Below, in pieces: positions 1 through 10,027 of a stretch of 16,947 nucleotides of DNA. This stretch comes from Calocera cornea HHB12733. Its lineage: Eukaryota > Basidiomycota > Dacrymycetes > Dacrymycetales > Dacrymycetaceae. Below the pieces are notes generated by a model. The model was not told the DNA's origin. It did not search any database and saw only the letters and a list, made by a program, of their open reading frames with translations. The position numbers and the translations under genes are program-made. The stretch spans positions 1-16,947 of the forward strand of contig KV424196.1 of assembly GCA_001632435.1 (NCBI GenBank), written 5' to 3'. Every line of letters starts with the position of its first letter. Position 1 is the stretch's first letter.

Positions 1-195
1 TGGGAGCCCAAGGAACACCTTAACTCCTCCAAAAGACTAGTCCAGGAGTTCCACAACAGACACCCAGCAGCACCGCGCACAATCTCCGCAACGGAATTCC
101 GGAATCTCCCTTTCCGGCCATGGGAGAACTTTACCGAGCCTCGGAATAAGGTCCTCTTCGATTGGACAAAAGGACGAACTCATTGGGGACAATGA
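1..195 (+). CDS. Ty3/gypsy retrotransposon polyprotein, C-terminal tail (partial)
   Basis: Frame 1 is open from the first base and ends at TGA 193-195, giving 64 residues. It starts WEPKEHL, followed by LVQEFHNRHPAAPR and then ENFTEPRNKVLFDWTKG. The pattern 'WEPxxxL....LVxEFHxRxPxAP' is the end of the chromodomain that closes the integrase part of fungal Ty3/gypsy chromovirus polyproteins, where it helps direct insertion to marked chromatin. A purine tract and an LTR-like sequence follow within 16 bases, as expected for the 3' end of such an element. The rest of the element lies upstream of the window, so whether it is intact cannot be judged; this tail has no stop or frameshift. Confidence 0.82.
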   Translation, partial: WEPKEHLNSSKRLVQEFHNRHPAAPRTISATEFRNLPFRPWENFTEPRNKVLFDWTKGRTHWGQ

Positions 196-200
196 GCCTT

Positions 201-210
201 AAGAGGGGGG
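201..210 (+). other. Polypurine tract of the gypsy element
   Basis: AAGAGGGGGG is a pure purine run six bases after the polyprotein stop and directly before the presumed LTR start (TGATGTCAGGG). This is the expected position of the plus-strand primer for reverse transcription. The placement is inferred from order and composition. Confidence 0.65.
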
Positions 211-1042
211 TGATGTCAGGGCACTACAGCAACTCCGAAGCCTATTCCGATATTCCGGACTCCGCGACACCTTGAAACCCCCTGGAATAGCCCAATACGG
301 AACGGAATGGGACAGGACAAGATGTCCCAGCCTCAGGCAATGCCCAGGCTCCTATTCCGAAGGTTCTCCAGGTATTCCAGTCCATTCCCACTCTTGCATA
401 GCCATGCGCAACCTCTGCACCGCCCCAAGGCGATGCATCACTGGAATGCTGTTCCAACAAGCGGAATGGGCAGTGCAGGATTGGAATAGGCTATACAAGG
501 GCACAGGAAGGCTAGACAACACTTCCGACATGTTTCGGATAGCGGTGCACTCCGAATTCCTATATATAGTAGACTAGGATAGTACGGGAGTCCTCAGATC
601 TGATCTCTGAGGATTCCCCGCAACCTCCTGTGGGAAATAGTAACCCAGCATCTCATCTCATACCCCTTCTGCTCTCTGCTTGCCCTTTTACACCTGCCAA
701 TTCCTATTCCGAACTGCCGACTCCGGAATTGTGTAATTCCGACCTCCCATCCTCAAACGGAGCCGGAATAGCTCAATATCGACTCCGTCCCTTCGGAATT
801 GGTTGTAGTGTGTTCTCCTACACATTCCCCATCTATCCCCCTCCTCGGACTTGGCCCCACAAGTCAACCACTTCACCAAATATCCGAAATCACCCGTTCC
901 GGACCTCCAGCCACCAAACGGAAGCGGAATTGGACTCTATCACATTCCAGGGAATCGGAATAGCTTAGACAACATCCTCTACACCCTCCTCACCTATTCC
1001 GATTCCTCCGGCTTGTCCTACTGTGGGTTGTGTGCCCTCACA
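211..1042 (+). mobile_element. 3' LTR of the gypsy element (right end uncertain)
   Basis: The LTR is taken to start with TGATGTCAGGGCA at 211, or TGTCAGGG at 214, right after the polypurine tract. Its right end should carry an inverted copy of GTCAGGGCA. The candidates are GTGCCCTCACA at 1032-1042 (one mismatch) and the perfect inverse TGCCCTGAC at 1308-1316. The end at 1042 is preferred because the pentamer pattern that fills the element stops at about 1012, but an LTR reaching 1316 (about 1.1 kb) is possible. The body holds a TATATATAG box at 561-569 and many GGAAT/ATTCC words. No second LTR is in the window, so the ends cannot be confirmed here. Confidence 0.55.
561..569 (+). promoter_or_regulatory. 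TATA box inside the LTR
   Basis: TATATATAG lies about 350 bases into the presumed LTR, where a U3 promoter element is expected. It is called from sequence match and position only. Confidence 0.4.
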
Positions 1043-1316
1043 CACATCTGTCCTCCTGCTCCAAATTTCCAAACTCTCTCCAAACTCTGCTTGCTTCATC
1101 CAAACTACCTTTTGTATCTCCTAGTTGGACTTATGAAGGGTACAATTTGGTTGGTTATTGGATACTGTCAACCACGACCTCCCCCGAATCCCTCGTCCTT
1201 GGTCTTTTTGACTCAGTCGGGTTTAGTCGGCAGCCTTGCTAGACTGTGTGCCCTCACTTTGTATCACCGACCGACCACCTTGTTAGGATCTGTGTTGCCC
1301 TCACAACTGCCCTGAC
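1029..1316 (+). repeat. Repeated GTGTGCCCTCAC words near the LTR end
   Basis: GTGTGCCCTCAC occurs at about 1030-1041 and 1246-1257, and a variant TGTGTTGCCCTCAC at 1291-1304. TGCCCTGAC at 1308-1316 follows. All resemble the inverse of the LTR start (GTCAGGGCA, 215-223). They could be duplicated LTR termini from nested or truncated insertions, or subterminal repeats. Confidence 0.45.
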
Positions 1317-2460
1317 TTGGTTTGTGCAAGACCGCCATTTCCTCCATATTGCCTAATACATGCCTGTCATAGGCAAATCAGTGCTTCAGCACACAATTCA
1401 GGGTACAAATCCATGGAGTCAGGGGTTATCAGGGCACACAATACTAGACACAAGGCTGTCTGTGAAAGTGGTCCAAGACTATTGAGAAGGGGACGAGATG
1501 TTGAGTGAGAGGGACAGTATGGAAGTAATGGAGGAAAGCTGAGCACCAGATATTGCAAGAGTTTGTCTGACAGTATCGAGAGGTTGCTGAGGTTTCAAAG
1601 TTTCGATTGAGATTGCAATGCCTAGTTCAACTACACAAGTATTGTGGAGGATCCTAAGAGATCAGATCTAAGGACAAAACTACGAGCAGGTCGATACTAT
1701 ATATGAGAAGGCCGGAAGCAGCTTCAAAAGGGGAACTGTACAGTCAGTTTAGGGCAAGCACCTCTTACCTTTGAAGAATAGGGACGCTCTGTTGAGATGG
1801 TTTTGAGACTGTCAAGATGGGGTTTGTGCCTTCTCGGTTCAAGATCCTATATCATGAGGGATTGGTTTTGGTGAGTCCTGACAGGGGTCAATGTGGGACC
1901 AAAAGGTTCATCCCCTAACCCATGACCTGGGGATTTCCTATCAGATGTGATATACCCGGATAATATTTCATAGTATATTAGCATTGACAAATATGCCTGC
2001 CTATATACTGCACTACAATAATGCATGCTGATAATCAATAAATATGAGATGTGTCACACCCGAGGTACCACCATTGCCATAAATTGCTCCCATTTTACTT
2101 CCATTTGAAGTGCACCCTATTCTGCCAGGTGCTCAGCCCGCGCCGCAGCGCGGGGTCTGAGGACCCTAAGCAAGCTGTCCGCGAAAGGCTTCCGTACGAA
2201 AGGGTCTCCGAGCAGAGGGGCAGGGGAAGGGCGCGAACTGACTCGGAGTGGCTTTGTGGGTCAGCTTTTGATGAGGTGGTCACCTCAGGGGTCAGCAGCT
2301 GCTCGGAGCCGTTGGGAATGCTCAGGAAGGGATTAGGTGGTTATCCGGGAATGTCTGGGTTTGTTGGCGTTAGAAGAAGAAACATGTTGCTCGCTATTTG
2401 TACATAGCCTGCAACGCCTTGGACGTCCCAGATCTTCCGTCATGCTCCAGCAATTTCGCT
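1317..2460. other. Gene-poor, probably repeat-derived region
   Basis: I find no convincing gene in this 1.1 kb. Open frames are short, lack recognisable motifs and have no intron pattern that would join them. The part from about 1560 to 2050 is visibly richer in A+T than the flanks, including TATATATGAG near 1699. TATCAGGGCACAC at 1427-1439 resembles the start of the LTR above. TGTCACACCC at 2052 looks like an LTR start. Eroded retroelement pieces are the best guess. Confidence 0.4.
2132..2161. repeat. GC-rich bulged hairpin
   Basis: CTCAG-CCCGCG, a six-base loop, then CGCGGG-GT-CTGAG form an inverted repeat with arms of 11 paired bases and a two-base bulge. It sits in repeat-derived DNA, and no U tract follows. 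Function unknown. Confidence 0.5.
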
Positions 2461-3028
2461 ACAGTTTATAGAACACTATGGAGCACCCCATTGAAACGTG
2501 GTCTCCATCCATCCCGGGAATGGTAAGACCGCAAAAATGCGGCAGCCACGGGCTTCTCGAGCTGCTCCGGGACACGGCAAGTCCGAGCGAGTGATGCTGA
2601 TAGGTCAAGCGGGTGGCTGGAAATGCGGCATGGATGCAGGCCTCCGCATGTGAGAGTGGTGCAAATCCGAGGTGGTCATTGATCTGAAATAGCGCACAAG
2701 CGCGCAGTGCGTTGTGCGCTGGTCGCTGGCGGTGCTGCCACGGCCACAGAGGTACAGTTGCTGCTGTCAGGGTCTGGCGGTGCGCTGTTTTGGGCCGGTG
2801 TGGAGCACAGCCGCTCTGAGTGTGCACGTGGCTGCGGATTCAGAGGGTCGGAATGTGTGGGAAGGTGTCAGCGGGAGGGGGCGTGCCGTCACACGCACCA
2901 AGGGTTCACACACCGTTAGCCCGGATCCCTTTAAGAGCGCCCTCTCACCCACAGACGCTCACCCCTCTCCACCTCCTCCTCCCCGTCTACCTCTCCAATC
3001 CCCACTGCGGGCAACAGCAACAACAGAC
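2461..3028 (+). promoter_or_regulatory. Upstream region of the CaM kinase gene
   Basis: No gene is seen here. A C/T-rich tract from about 2955 to 3005 ends 23 bases before the kinase ATG, typical of transcription start regions in basidiomycetes. A weak TATA-like CTTTAAGAG lies near 2930. Reverse-strand open frames in this stretch show no motifs or codon pattern and are not called. Confidence 0.4.
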
Positions 3029-4540
3029 ATGTCGAACCCGCAGACGGTTCCCTGCCAGGTGAGCAACACCCGTATTCACACGCGCAGTATATCCTGACAG
3101 CCGTTGCTACCCAGTATCGCACCGGCAAGACGCTCGGCTCGGGCACCTACGCCATCGTCAAAGGTATCTTGATCTCGCTTCATGACTCAGAGACGCGCGT
3201 GAACATGATCCCCTGCTGTGTGTAGAGGCCGTCCATGTCAAGACCGGAGAGTACTTTGCGTGCAAGGTCATCAACAAGAAGTTGATGGAGGGGAGGGAGC
3301 ATATGGTGCGCGCGACTCCCTCGCTAATCCACGTGCAGTGCATTCATTGCAGCATGTATGCAGGTTAGAAATGAGATTGCCGTCCTGAAGAAGGTGTCAC
3401 GAGGAAATAAGAACATCGTAACTCTGCACGACTACTTCGAGGTATACCGCCACCCAGCTTCGCTGTCGTCCATCGCTAACGCCCGCGATAGACCGCACAC
3501 AACCTCTATCTGGTCTTTGACCTCTGCACCGGCGGCGAGCTATTCGACAGGATATGCGCAAAGGGATACTACTACGAGCCGTGCGTTGTCATACGAGCCG
3601 AGTCTGCGGTCCCAAGCTGAAACACGAGCAGAGATGCATCCGCCCTGATACACACTATCATGAGCGCGGTGGAGTACATCCATGACTGCGGCATTGTACA
3701 TCGAGGTGCGCATCATTGCAAACGATCCTGAATATGCTCATCTGAATACATTACAGACCTGAAACCGGAGAACCTGCTGTTCCGCTCCCGCGCGGAAGAT
3801 GCAGACATCATGATCGCCGACTTTGGGCTGTCCCGGATAATGGAATCTGAACAGCTGACGATGCTGACCGAGGTGTGCGGTACTCCCGGGTACATGGCGC
3901 CAGAGATCTTCCGCAAGCTCGGACACTCGAAGCCCGTCGATATCTGGGCCATGGGCGTGATCACCTACTTCCTGCTGGGCGGGTATACGCCGTTCGACCG
4001 TGACAGCCCGCAGGAGGAGGCTAATGCGATCTGTGCGGGCGACTACAAGTTCGAGCCGGCCGAGTACTGGGTCAACGTCTCCGCGACTGCAAAGGACTTT
4101 ATCCGCAAGTGCCTCACCATCGACCAGGCCAAGCGGCCTACCGCCAAGCAGTGCCTTGCGCACCCGTGGCTCGCCGATAAGAGGGCGCACTTCGTGCCCG
4201 ACCCGCAGAGCGCGATCGGCACGCCTATCGACCTGCTGCCACACGTCAGGCAGAACTTTGATGCTCGCAAGACCTGTAAGCTTTATACCTGCGCACTCTA
4301 GGATGAACTGCTGATCGCGTTTCCGCAGTCCGCAAAGCAATCCACTCCATTCTGGCTGTGCGTCGAATGGCGACGCTCACCTCGTCTGACGAGCTGCGCG
4401 CCAAGATCAACGGGTACAAGGACGAGGCGGAGCGGGAGGAGGTCGAGAACGTCTGGGCGCAGAAGGACCACTCGAATGACGACTATCCCGGTGCGCACGC
4501 TGGCAGCCTGAAGAAGGACGCGAAGAGCCCGCACAAGTAG
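3029..4540 (+). CDS. CMK1: Calcium/calmodulin-dependent protein kinase (CaMK1-like)
   Basis: Eight exons join in frame to 376 residues: 3029-3058, 3115-3163, 3226-3305, 3364-3441, 3492-3580, 3632-3705, 3757-4275 and 4329-4540. Introns are 50-62 nt. Kinase landmarks are complete: glycine loop GSGTYA (residues 18-23), ATP-binding Lys40 in FACKV, catalytic HRDLKPEN (132-139), DFG (155-157) and GTPGYMAPE (175-183). Thr171, just before CGTPGY, is the likely site for an activating CaM-kinase kinase. After the catalytic core, [14 protein letters not shown] (about 307-320) is a basic amphipathic helix typical of the autoinhibitory/calmodulin-binding segment of this family. The enzyme would be a soluble Ser/Thr kinase responding to Ca2+. 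The start is fixed by ATG followed by a ten-codon exon that leads into YRTGKTLG. No defect seen. Confidence 0.93.
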
Positions 4541-5017
4541 GCTCGGCCGTGGCGCTGGATCCTCCCCCAAGCCGGGGGTCGTAATGTACCATCGCTGTGA
4601 ATGTCCGACGTGTTCTAGTATTTCCGGCCGTGGTTCGCGTGGGAGCGGAGGGATCGGTGACGGTGCCGTTTTCACCGGAGGAGAGGAGGATCTTAACAAT
4701 CGCTGCGTGTTGTATCATGCCGCCAAGCTCGCACTTGTCTTTGATGCTGTTGTAGAAGTATGCACGTCTGCACGTGCTCGTGCGAATGAATGGAATCAAT
4801 TGAAACTGCATATCTTGTAGGTATCTGAAGGAGCGTGGGCAGTTTGAACTCGAGTCCAACCCACAGTCACGTGTCCGAGAATGTAGCTGCAAGTATGAAG
4901 GGAACACGTGCATCATCCAGGGTACGAGAGATAAAATGCTCAGGAGAGGAGACATAAAGGGTAAACTGCAATGTTAGAGGCTGCACATTCGTGGCTTCCC
5001 AGACATGCGAAGCCCTT
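4541..5017. other. Intergenic region between convergent genes
   Basis: This 477-base stretch lies between the 3' ends of the kinase gene (+) and the F-box gene (-). It presumably holds both 3' untranslated regions. No gene, RNA or clear repeat was recognised. Confidence 0.5.
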
Positions 5018-6578
5018 CTATGGGAATCTCCCGCCGTTGAGGATGAGTAGATCCTTCCAGGGCCCCCCGGTAACCTTTCCTCCTGCCTCCAGCTCAAACG
5101 GCCACCGAGGGTTGCCGTCGGTCCAGCCCTTCCAGGTCAGGATAACATTGAGCGGCGGGGGCAACACATTCGGCTCTCGTGAGTAACGTTGGGGTCGGTC
5201 GAGCGTGAATAGGTTCAAGCCCGAGCTGGGTTCATTGCACGCAAAGCCGACGCTATCGCTGGTGCCCAGAATGAAGGTCCGAAGGTGTGGGTTCTCGTAA
5301 GCAAGCATTTCCGCAAGCTCTCGCCTGTCGGGAATGCCGTGTAACTCATCATCTTCCCGGGGATTGTCCTTTTCGAGCCAAGTTGTCTCCAGCCTGAAGA
5401 CTGTCAGGTTCTCCAAAAGAGGAAAGTCAGAGAACCGGTCCCATCGCCAGAGCATGCGATGATCAGGCAAGATTAGGAGCATGGACCGAATGGTGGAGCA
5501 AAGAGCCTTCCTTAAACCCAGGACCTCTAGAAAATTGGGGGGTCGGGTGCGGCGGCTACCACGGCCTAGGCTTGACTCTTTGGTGCAATGAATTGTGACC
5601 GATGAAAGGACCGGCATCTTGATATGAGGGAGTATCCTGGTAAGCGGGGTGGGGTCAGTTATAGCCAAATTTTCCAACTTGTCGAGGACGATAGCGTCAT
5701 TGGCAACTTGCTTGAGCTCTAAGTTGGCCTCATTGGACAGCGCTGGGGAAGGGCCAGGCTGGAACGAGGGAACCCCCCCTGCGAGCTTAAGACTCTTGAG
5801 AGCCGGCTGGGTTTTCAGAAAGGCAAGCAGGTCCGGGCCATCGAAGGAATCGACGTGTTGGCATTCGAAGTGTTCGAGCTTCCAGGAGTCCTTGCCTAGT
5901 CCAGCATAGCTTAGCGTCACTCCACGCAGCTGCAGGGTGCGGAGTTCGGGAGTTGGAGGTGTGGTGAGGAGGCCGAACAGTTCCGAAGCCGTATTCATTT
6001 GCTCGGGTGAGCCGGTATATGAGACTGACAGCTCAGCTAGAAGCGGGGTTGGGCGCATATTTTCCTCGAGTTCTGACAAAAGTTTTAAACCGAAGCCCGT
6101 GTCTTCTGCCTCGTCATTCAGTGATGTGTAGGAAAAGGAGCACCATCTGTGTGATTGCTTCATCAGACGGCCTAAGATGTCTTTCAACAGCTGAATGCTT
6201 TCGGGAGACTCCCGGGACAGACTCTTGACCTCGATGGCGATGTCCAGTGGCATGGAGGCGTAACAAGGACCGGTCCTTGCGAGTCTGAAGTCTAGGTCCA
6301 GAAGAACCTGTTCGTGATCAGGCTCTGTAGTGGTGTCAACACCGAAAGTCTCTGACCACCTTAAGAGAAAGTCAGTCGTTTATGAAGCACTGTGGTGTTT
6401 TATGAAAGTCTCACCGATCAGGGGCCGACCCGACACAGTCTTGACCGGTAAGTACATGCCACTCCTTGCATACAACCTTGATGAACCAGAGACGTGTTTG
6501 CTGCAAATCTATGCTGTCTGAGGTCATAGGAGGAGCGCGCTCTTGCCCAGAGGATTCGAACGGCGCTGGAAGTTGCAT
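5018..6578 (-). CDS. F-box-like protein, paralogue of the gene at 13988-15284
   Basis: Two exons on the reverse strand, 6578-6415 and 6359-5018, join across a 55-nt intron with a CTGAC branch site to give 501 residues. Exon 1 carries a degenerate F-box: QLPAPFE near the start, then LWFIKVVCKEWHVL (residues 30-43), matching the agaric F-box pattern 'LW.I.VVCKEW..L'. The intron falls in phase 2 just before Trp56-Ser57. The long C-terminal part is the leucine-rich-like ligand region of such proteins. It shares SHRW-SFSY, TPLL-LSxS, MNTA-ELF, LRTL-LRGV and GK-SW-L blocks with the second F-box gene here. F-box proteins couple targets to SCF ubiquitin ligases; the target is unknown. The ATG at 6253 lies inside the homologous region, so the ATG at 6578 is preferred. 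The N-terminal half of the F-box is weak, and another upstream exon is possible. Confidence 0.72.
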
Positions 6579-7803
6579 TTGATGGAGATAGCAGAAGAAG
6601 AGATGTTGGTCGTTAAGGGATGGACCACTCGGTGGGGAGGACTGCTCAGTTGTTTTTCGCGCTCTTGAGGCGACGTCTTATACGTTCTAGAGTGGCTGAC
6701 GATGGGGTCATACTACCACCCAGTACTGGAAATTGCGTTTCCCATACACCTTGGTCTTTGTGGCCCAAGCTTGAAGTGGTGATGCCGAGGTGGTGTCTAA
6801 GAAACGCCATTTGAACGTGGCGGCAGTGGCCTGTACCACAGAGCATGTAGCGCGCATAGGGATGGGCGCGATTTGGTTCGGTTTGGTTCAGTCCAGGACC
6901 GGTTCGATGTTTTCAAGACGGTGCACTTCTGGTTTGGTTCTGGTTCTGGTTTAGCTCGGAAGCGGTCCAGAACCGGTTCGGGGCCGTTGACCAACCTCGC
7001 CGTCAAAACTGGCTACCCGCACGTGATTTGGATGACTCCGCGCTCCTTGGGGGTGCCCTTATCATGGGTATTCACTTTTACAGAGCATCGACTAACGGAG
7101 CTCGCCATTGAGAACCTCGGAGTTCAGATTTAGTTACATGATCTGGGATAGAGGCCCGATTGTGCCACATGATGACGTGTTGAGGTACTTAGGTTGGAGA
7201 TATACCTGCTGATGTATGCCTGTAGTTTGAGGCACTTTGGACGCGGCAGGGTCTGCAATGACGTGTAGAGATATCTACCTCTTCTTCTGGAACTTTCAGG
7301 AGCCAGAACTCGGCTCCCGGATCTCCGGAAGAACTCACCCTACCTCAATACCACCAGGACGCGGTCAGGCTTTCGATACTGTGTCTCGACTTCAGAAGAT
7401 GGGGTGGGTTCAAGTTCCCGGGAGGGGAAAAAGGGTGTCGGGTTATAGAGAATATCGGCATAGGTTCAAGGAGCAAGGACATGGCACAGAAACGAGCCGT
7501 ACGTGCGATCGGACTCGATGGAATCTGTAGTACGTTCCCGTACACTCGCAAGGGGCAATCCACGGAGTCTGCGGTCTGCGGCACGGCCCCTCGGCACGAG
7601 TTTATCTTCGAAAACCAAGGCAAAGACGGCCGCACACATGGACACCTCAGCCTAAGTGCAGTACCAACCGATGCGGCGTCAGTCATACAACTTCATTCAG
7701 TACACCTGCCTCTGGGCAGGCGCCTTTCCCCCTTTTCGTGCTGTAGTACACTCCCCGACAGACGGTCCCCGGGAACCAAGATACTCCCTTCCTCTACCGT
7801 AGA
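6579..7803. other. Intergenic region with no convincing gene
   Basis: This 1.2 kb lies between the 5' end of the F-box gene and the 3' end of hexokinase, both on the reverse strand. It holds a GGTTC-rich repeat (6871-6981), described separately. Open frames between 7237 and 7936 begin at non-ATG codons or lack motifs. GGGTTCAAGTTCCC near 7408 resembles a tRNA B box, but no partner stem or A box was found. Confidence 0.45.
6871..6981. repeat. GGTTC/GGTTT-rich degenerate repeat
   Basis: Six GGTTC words lie at 6875, 6885, 6901, 6936, 6942 and 6975, interspersed with GGTTT. The palindromic core ACCGGT occurs twice, within GGACCGGTTCG (near 6900) and GAACCGGTTCGG (near 6975). On the reverse strand it would read as an EPNR-like peptide, which is a by-product of the repeat and not a protein. 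It is a decayed minisatellite-like tract, perhaps part of a short transposon. Confidence 0.6.
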
Positions 7804-9637
7804 TCAGCAGTGCGGGAAGAGCCCCGCCGCGCGGCGTTCGTTCGTCATCGCTACATACCCAAGCCGTCAGCAACCCGTCGACATCGCACAAAGCCCGGAG
7901 AAGGGAGTGAAGGCCAGAGGAACGCACCGGCGATGATCGCGCTGCCCACGCCGCTCCCGTCCTCCGCATGGACCGTCCTGATGTTGTTCCCCTTTGGCCC
8001 GAAGATGTCGAACAGCCCCTGGTGCACGCGGTCCGGGAAGCCGGGGTACTTGCTGTACAGGCTCCCGTCCGCGGCGACGTCGCACCCCTGCTCGAGGTAG
8101 CCCATCTTGCTGACGATGGCTGCGATGCCGCAGGCGGACAGACGCGCCGCGCGCGTGCCGATGAGCTTTGCGAGGGCGCGGAAGAACTGGCGCTCCGCGA
8201 GCGTCGTCTCGAGGCCGTAGAAGTGCGTGAAGATGCCCACGACGGTGAGGAGCTCCTCCGTCGGGTCGGCCTCCATCAGCGAGAGGAAGGCCGTCTCGAG
8301 CACGTAGGGCTTCTCGATCTTGTACGTGTTCTGGCCGAGGAAGATGGACCCGTCGTCGATCATCTCGCAGATGACGAGGCGGAAGATCTCGCCCAGGTAC
8401 CGGCCGGAAATGAGTTTCTGCTCTGCGTCAGCCCACTTTCTCGCCTCTGTGAAAAGGGCATAGAAGACACACCTCGAACGCCTGCTCATCCGGCTTGTTA
8501 CTCGTCTGATCAATGTCGATATCGTACTTTGTCCTGGGCAGGTGCTCATGTGTAAAGCTGTCAAACGCGCCCCACTCGCAGTTGATCGCCATCTCGCCGT
8601 CGTCGGGCAAGCCGAGGTGCTTGATCTTTGGGATATTCCCGATCCGCTCCATGTACGCGGCGTTGCAGCCCGTGCCGAAGATGACGCCGATCCTGGTGCG
8701 CGGGTTGACGTACTGGGAGGCGATGAGCGTGCCGGTCGTGTCGTTGATGAGCGAGACGAGCTCGACGGGGACGTTGTGCTTCGCCAGCGAGGCGCGGAAC
8801 ATCGCCGCGACGTCGTATCCTTCCACGTTGGGGTTGCCGAACCCCTTTGTCCACCGGATCAGCCGGCCGTGGTCGATCCGCTCCTGCTCGCAGGGGTACG
8901 AGAACTGCCTCTGCGTCAGCACATACATCCGCGGCGCTGGCCCGCCCAGGAGGCAGCACGCACCGTGAAGCCGAGGGGGATGGCCGCGCCCTGCAGGTCA
9001 AAGTCGGCGAGGTAGCTATCGACGAAGGTCTTGAGGCACTTTGCGCAGAAGTCGAACAGGAGCTCGCCCTCCTCCTGCTTCTGCTCCTCGGACAGCCGGT
9101 ACTTGGTCTGCGTGATCTCGAACTTGCCCCCGCCCGCGAGGGTCACGAGGCACACGCGCAGGTTCGTCCCGCCCAGGTCGAGCGCGAGGTAGGACCCCGT
9201 TTCGGAGCCTCTGGGCCAGCCGAAGACGAAGGTGGGGATCATTGGCTGCGGGCGGGTTAGCGGTCTGATGGGGCCCGCGGGTGGGGACGCACGACGACCT
9301 CGCCCTCCTTCTGCAGCCCCTTGTCGAGCGTCTCCTCGAACGCGTCGACGATCATGCGCATGCGCTGCGGGGTGAGCGTGAACAGGCTCTCGTACTTGCG
9401 CAGGTGGTCCGCCATCGTCTTCTTCGTCGCGTGCGGGAGCTCCTCGTCCTCGTGCGTGCGGTGGTGGAACGGCAGGTCCTTGCCCGTCATGGTGGGGACT
9501 GTGCCGGAGCCGCGGCGGGAGGCGGGGAGGGAGAGGGAGATGCTCGTGCGGCGGGAGATGGAGGAGAGGAAGGGCGGGGTGGAGACGCCCGAGCCTGGCC
9601 CGGAGCCGTCGATGGTCGTCATGGGGGTGAGGGACAT
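7804..9637 (-). CDS. HXK: Hexokinase
   Basis: Five reverse-strand exons (9637-9293, 9245-8964, 8904-8473, 8417-7928, 7850-7804) join in frame to 531 residues. Introns are 47, 59, 55 and 77 nt. The enzyme phosphorylates hexoses with ATP as the first step of glycolysis, in the cytosol. Visible motifs: phosphate-binding LALDLGGTNLR (135-145), sugar-binding LGFTFSYPC split by intron 2 (207-214), INDTTGT with catalytic Asp264, GTGCNAAY (286-293) and NCEWGAFD (317-324). The last exon is tiny: splicing from ATCATCGCCG to CGATGACG gives IIAAMTNERRAAGLFPHC and a stop, resembling the usual hexokinase end better than the unspliced reading. The N-terminus has a Ser/Thr-rich extension of about 70 residues before MADHLRKYE. 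A later start at Met50 or Met73 cannot be excluded. Confidence 0.93.
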
Positions 9638-10027
9638 GCTGGGCGAGGAGGTGCGATCCGGTGCTAGCTGATGGTGTGCGCTCGCAGGTTGATTCTGTCC
9701 ACAAGTCGATCAAACAGCGCAGACTGTACCTCTAGCAGTACACCAGGAGGAGGTGGTGGTGGTAGGAGAGCAAGAGGAGTCTCCCCGACAGCGGTGTGAA
9801 AGTCTGTGTTGGAGGTTGCGGGAGGGCGTGTGTGGGATGTTGTCGGAGGGTGTGGGTGGTGTGTGCACGCGACGGCCACACGGCTGATGTCATTCCTCAC
9901 GGGGGCTTTTGCACTCTCATAGGGTCCCCACAGCGCCATGTCGGCGTTTGCCGGCAGCAGCGCCGACAGGCCCATCCATCCAGTCCATGGGCGGTAGTAT
10001 GATAATATGTATACAGTGCCCGAACCC
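9638..10027. other. Intergenic: hexokinase promoter and SOF1 3' end
   Basis: This 390-base stretch separates two reverse-strand genes. On that strand it is pyrimidine-rich (a CCACCACCACCTCCTCCT tract near 9740-9757), as expected upstream of hexokinase. No TATA box or gene was recognised. Confidence 0.4.

Noticed and set aside
3738..4340. 200-codon reverse-strand open frame opposite the kinase
   Set aside because: It is antisense to the well-supported kinase exons, shows no motif, and arises from GC-rich codon use.
7400..7425. tRNA-like B box GGGTTCAAGTTCCC
   Set aside because: One B-box mismatch, no A box at the right distance, and no acceptor stem could be paired.
7968..9015. Long forward-strand open frames opposite hexokinase
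   Set aside because: They mirror hexokinase exons and are rich in Arg/Ala/Glu/Asp as expected for antisense of GC-rich coding DNA; no motifs.
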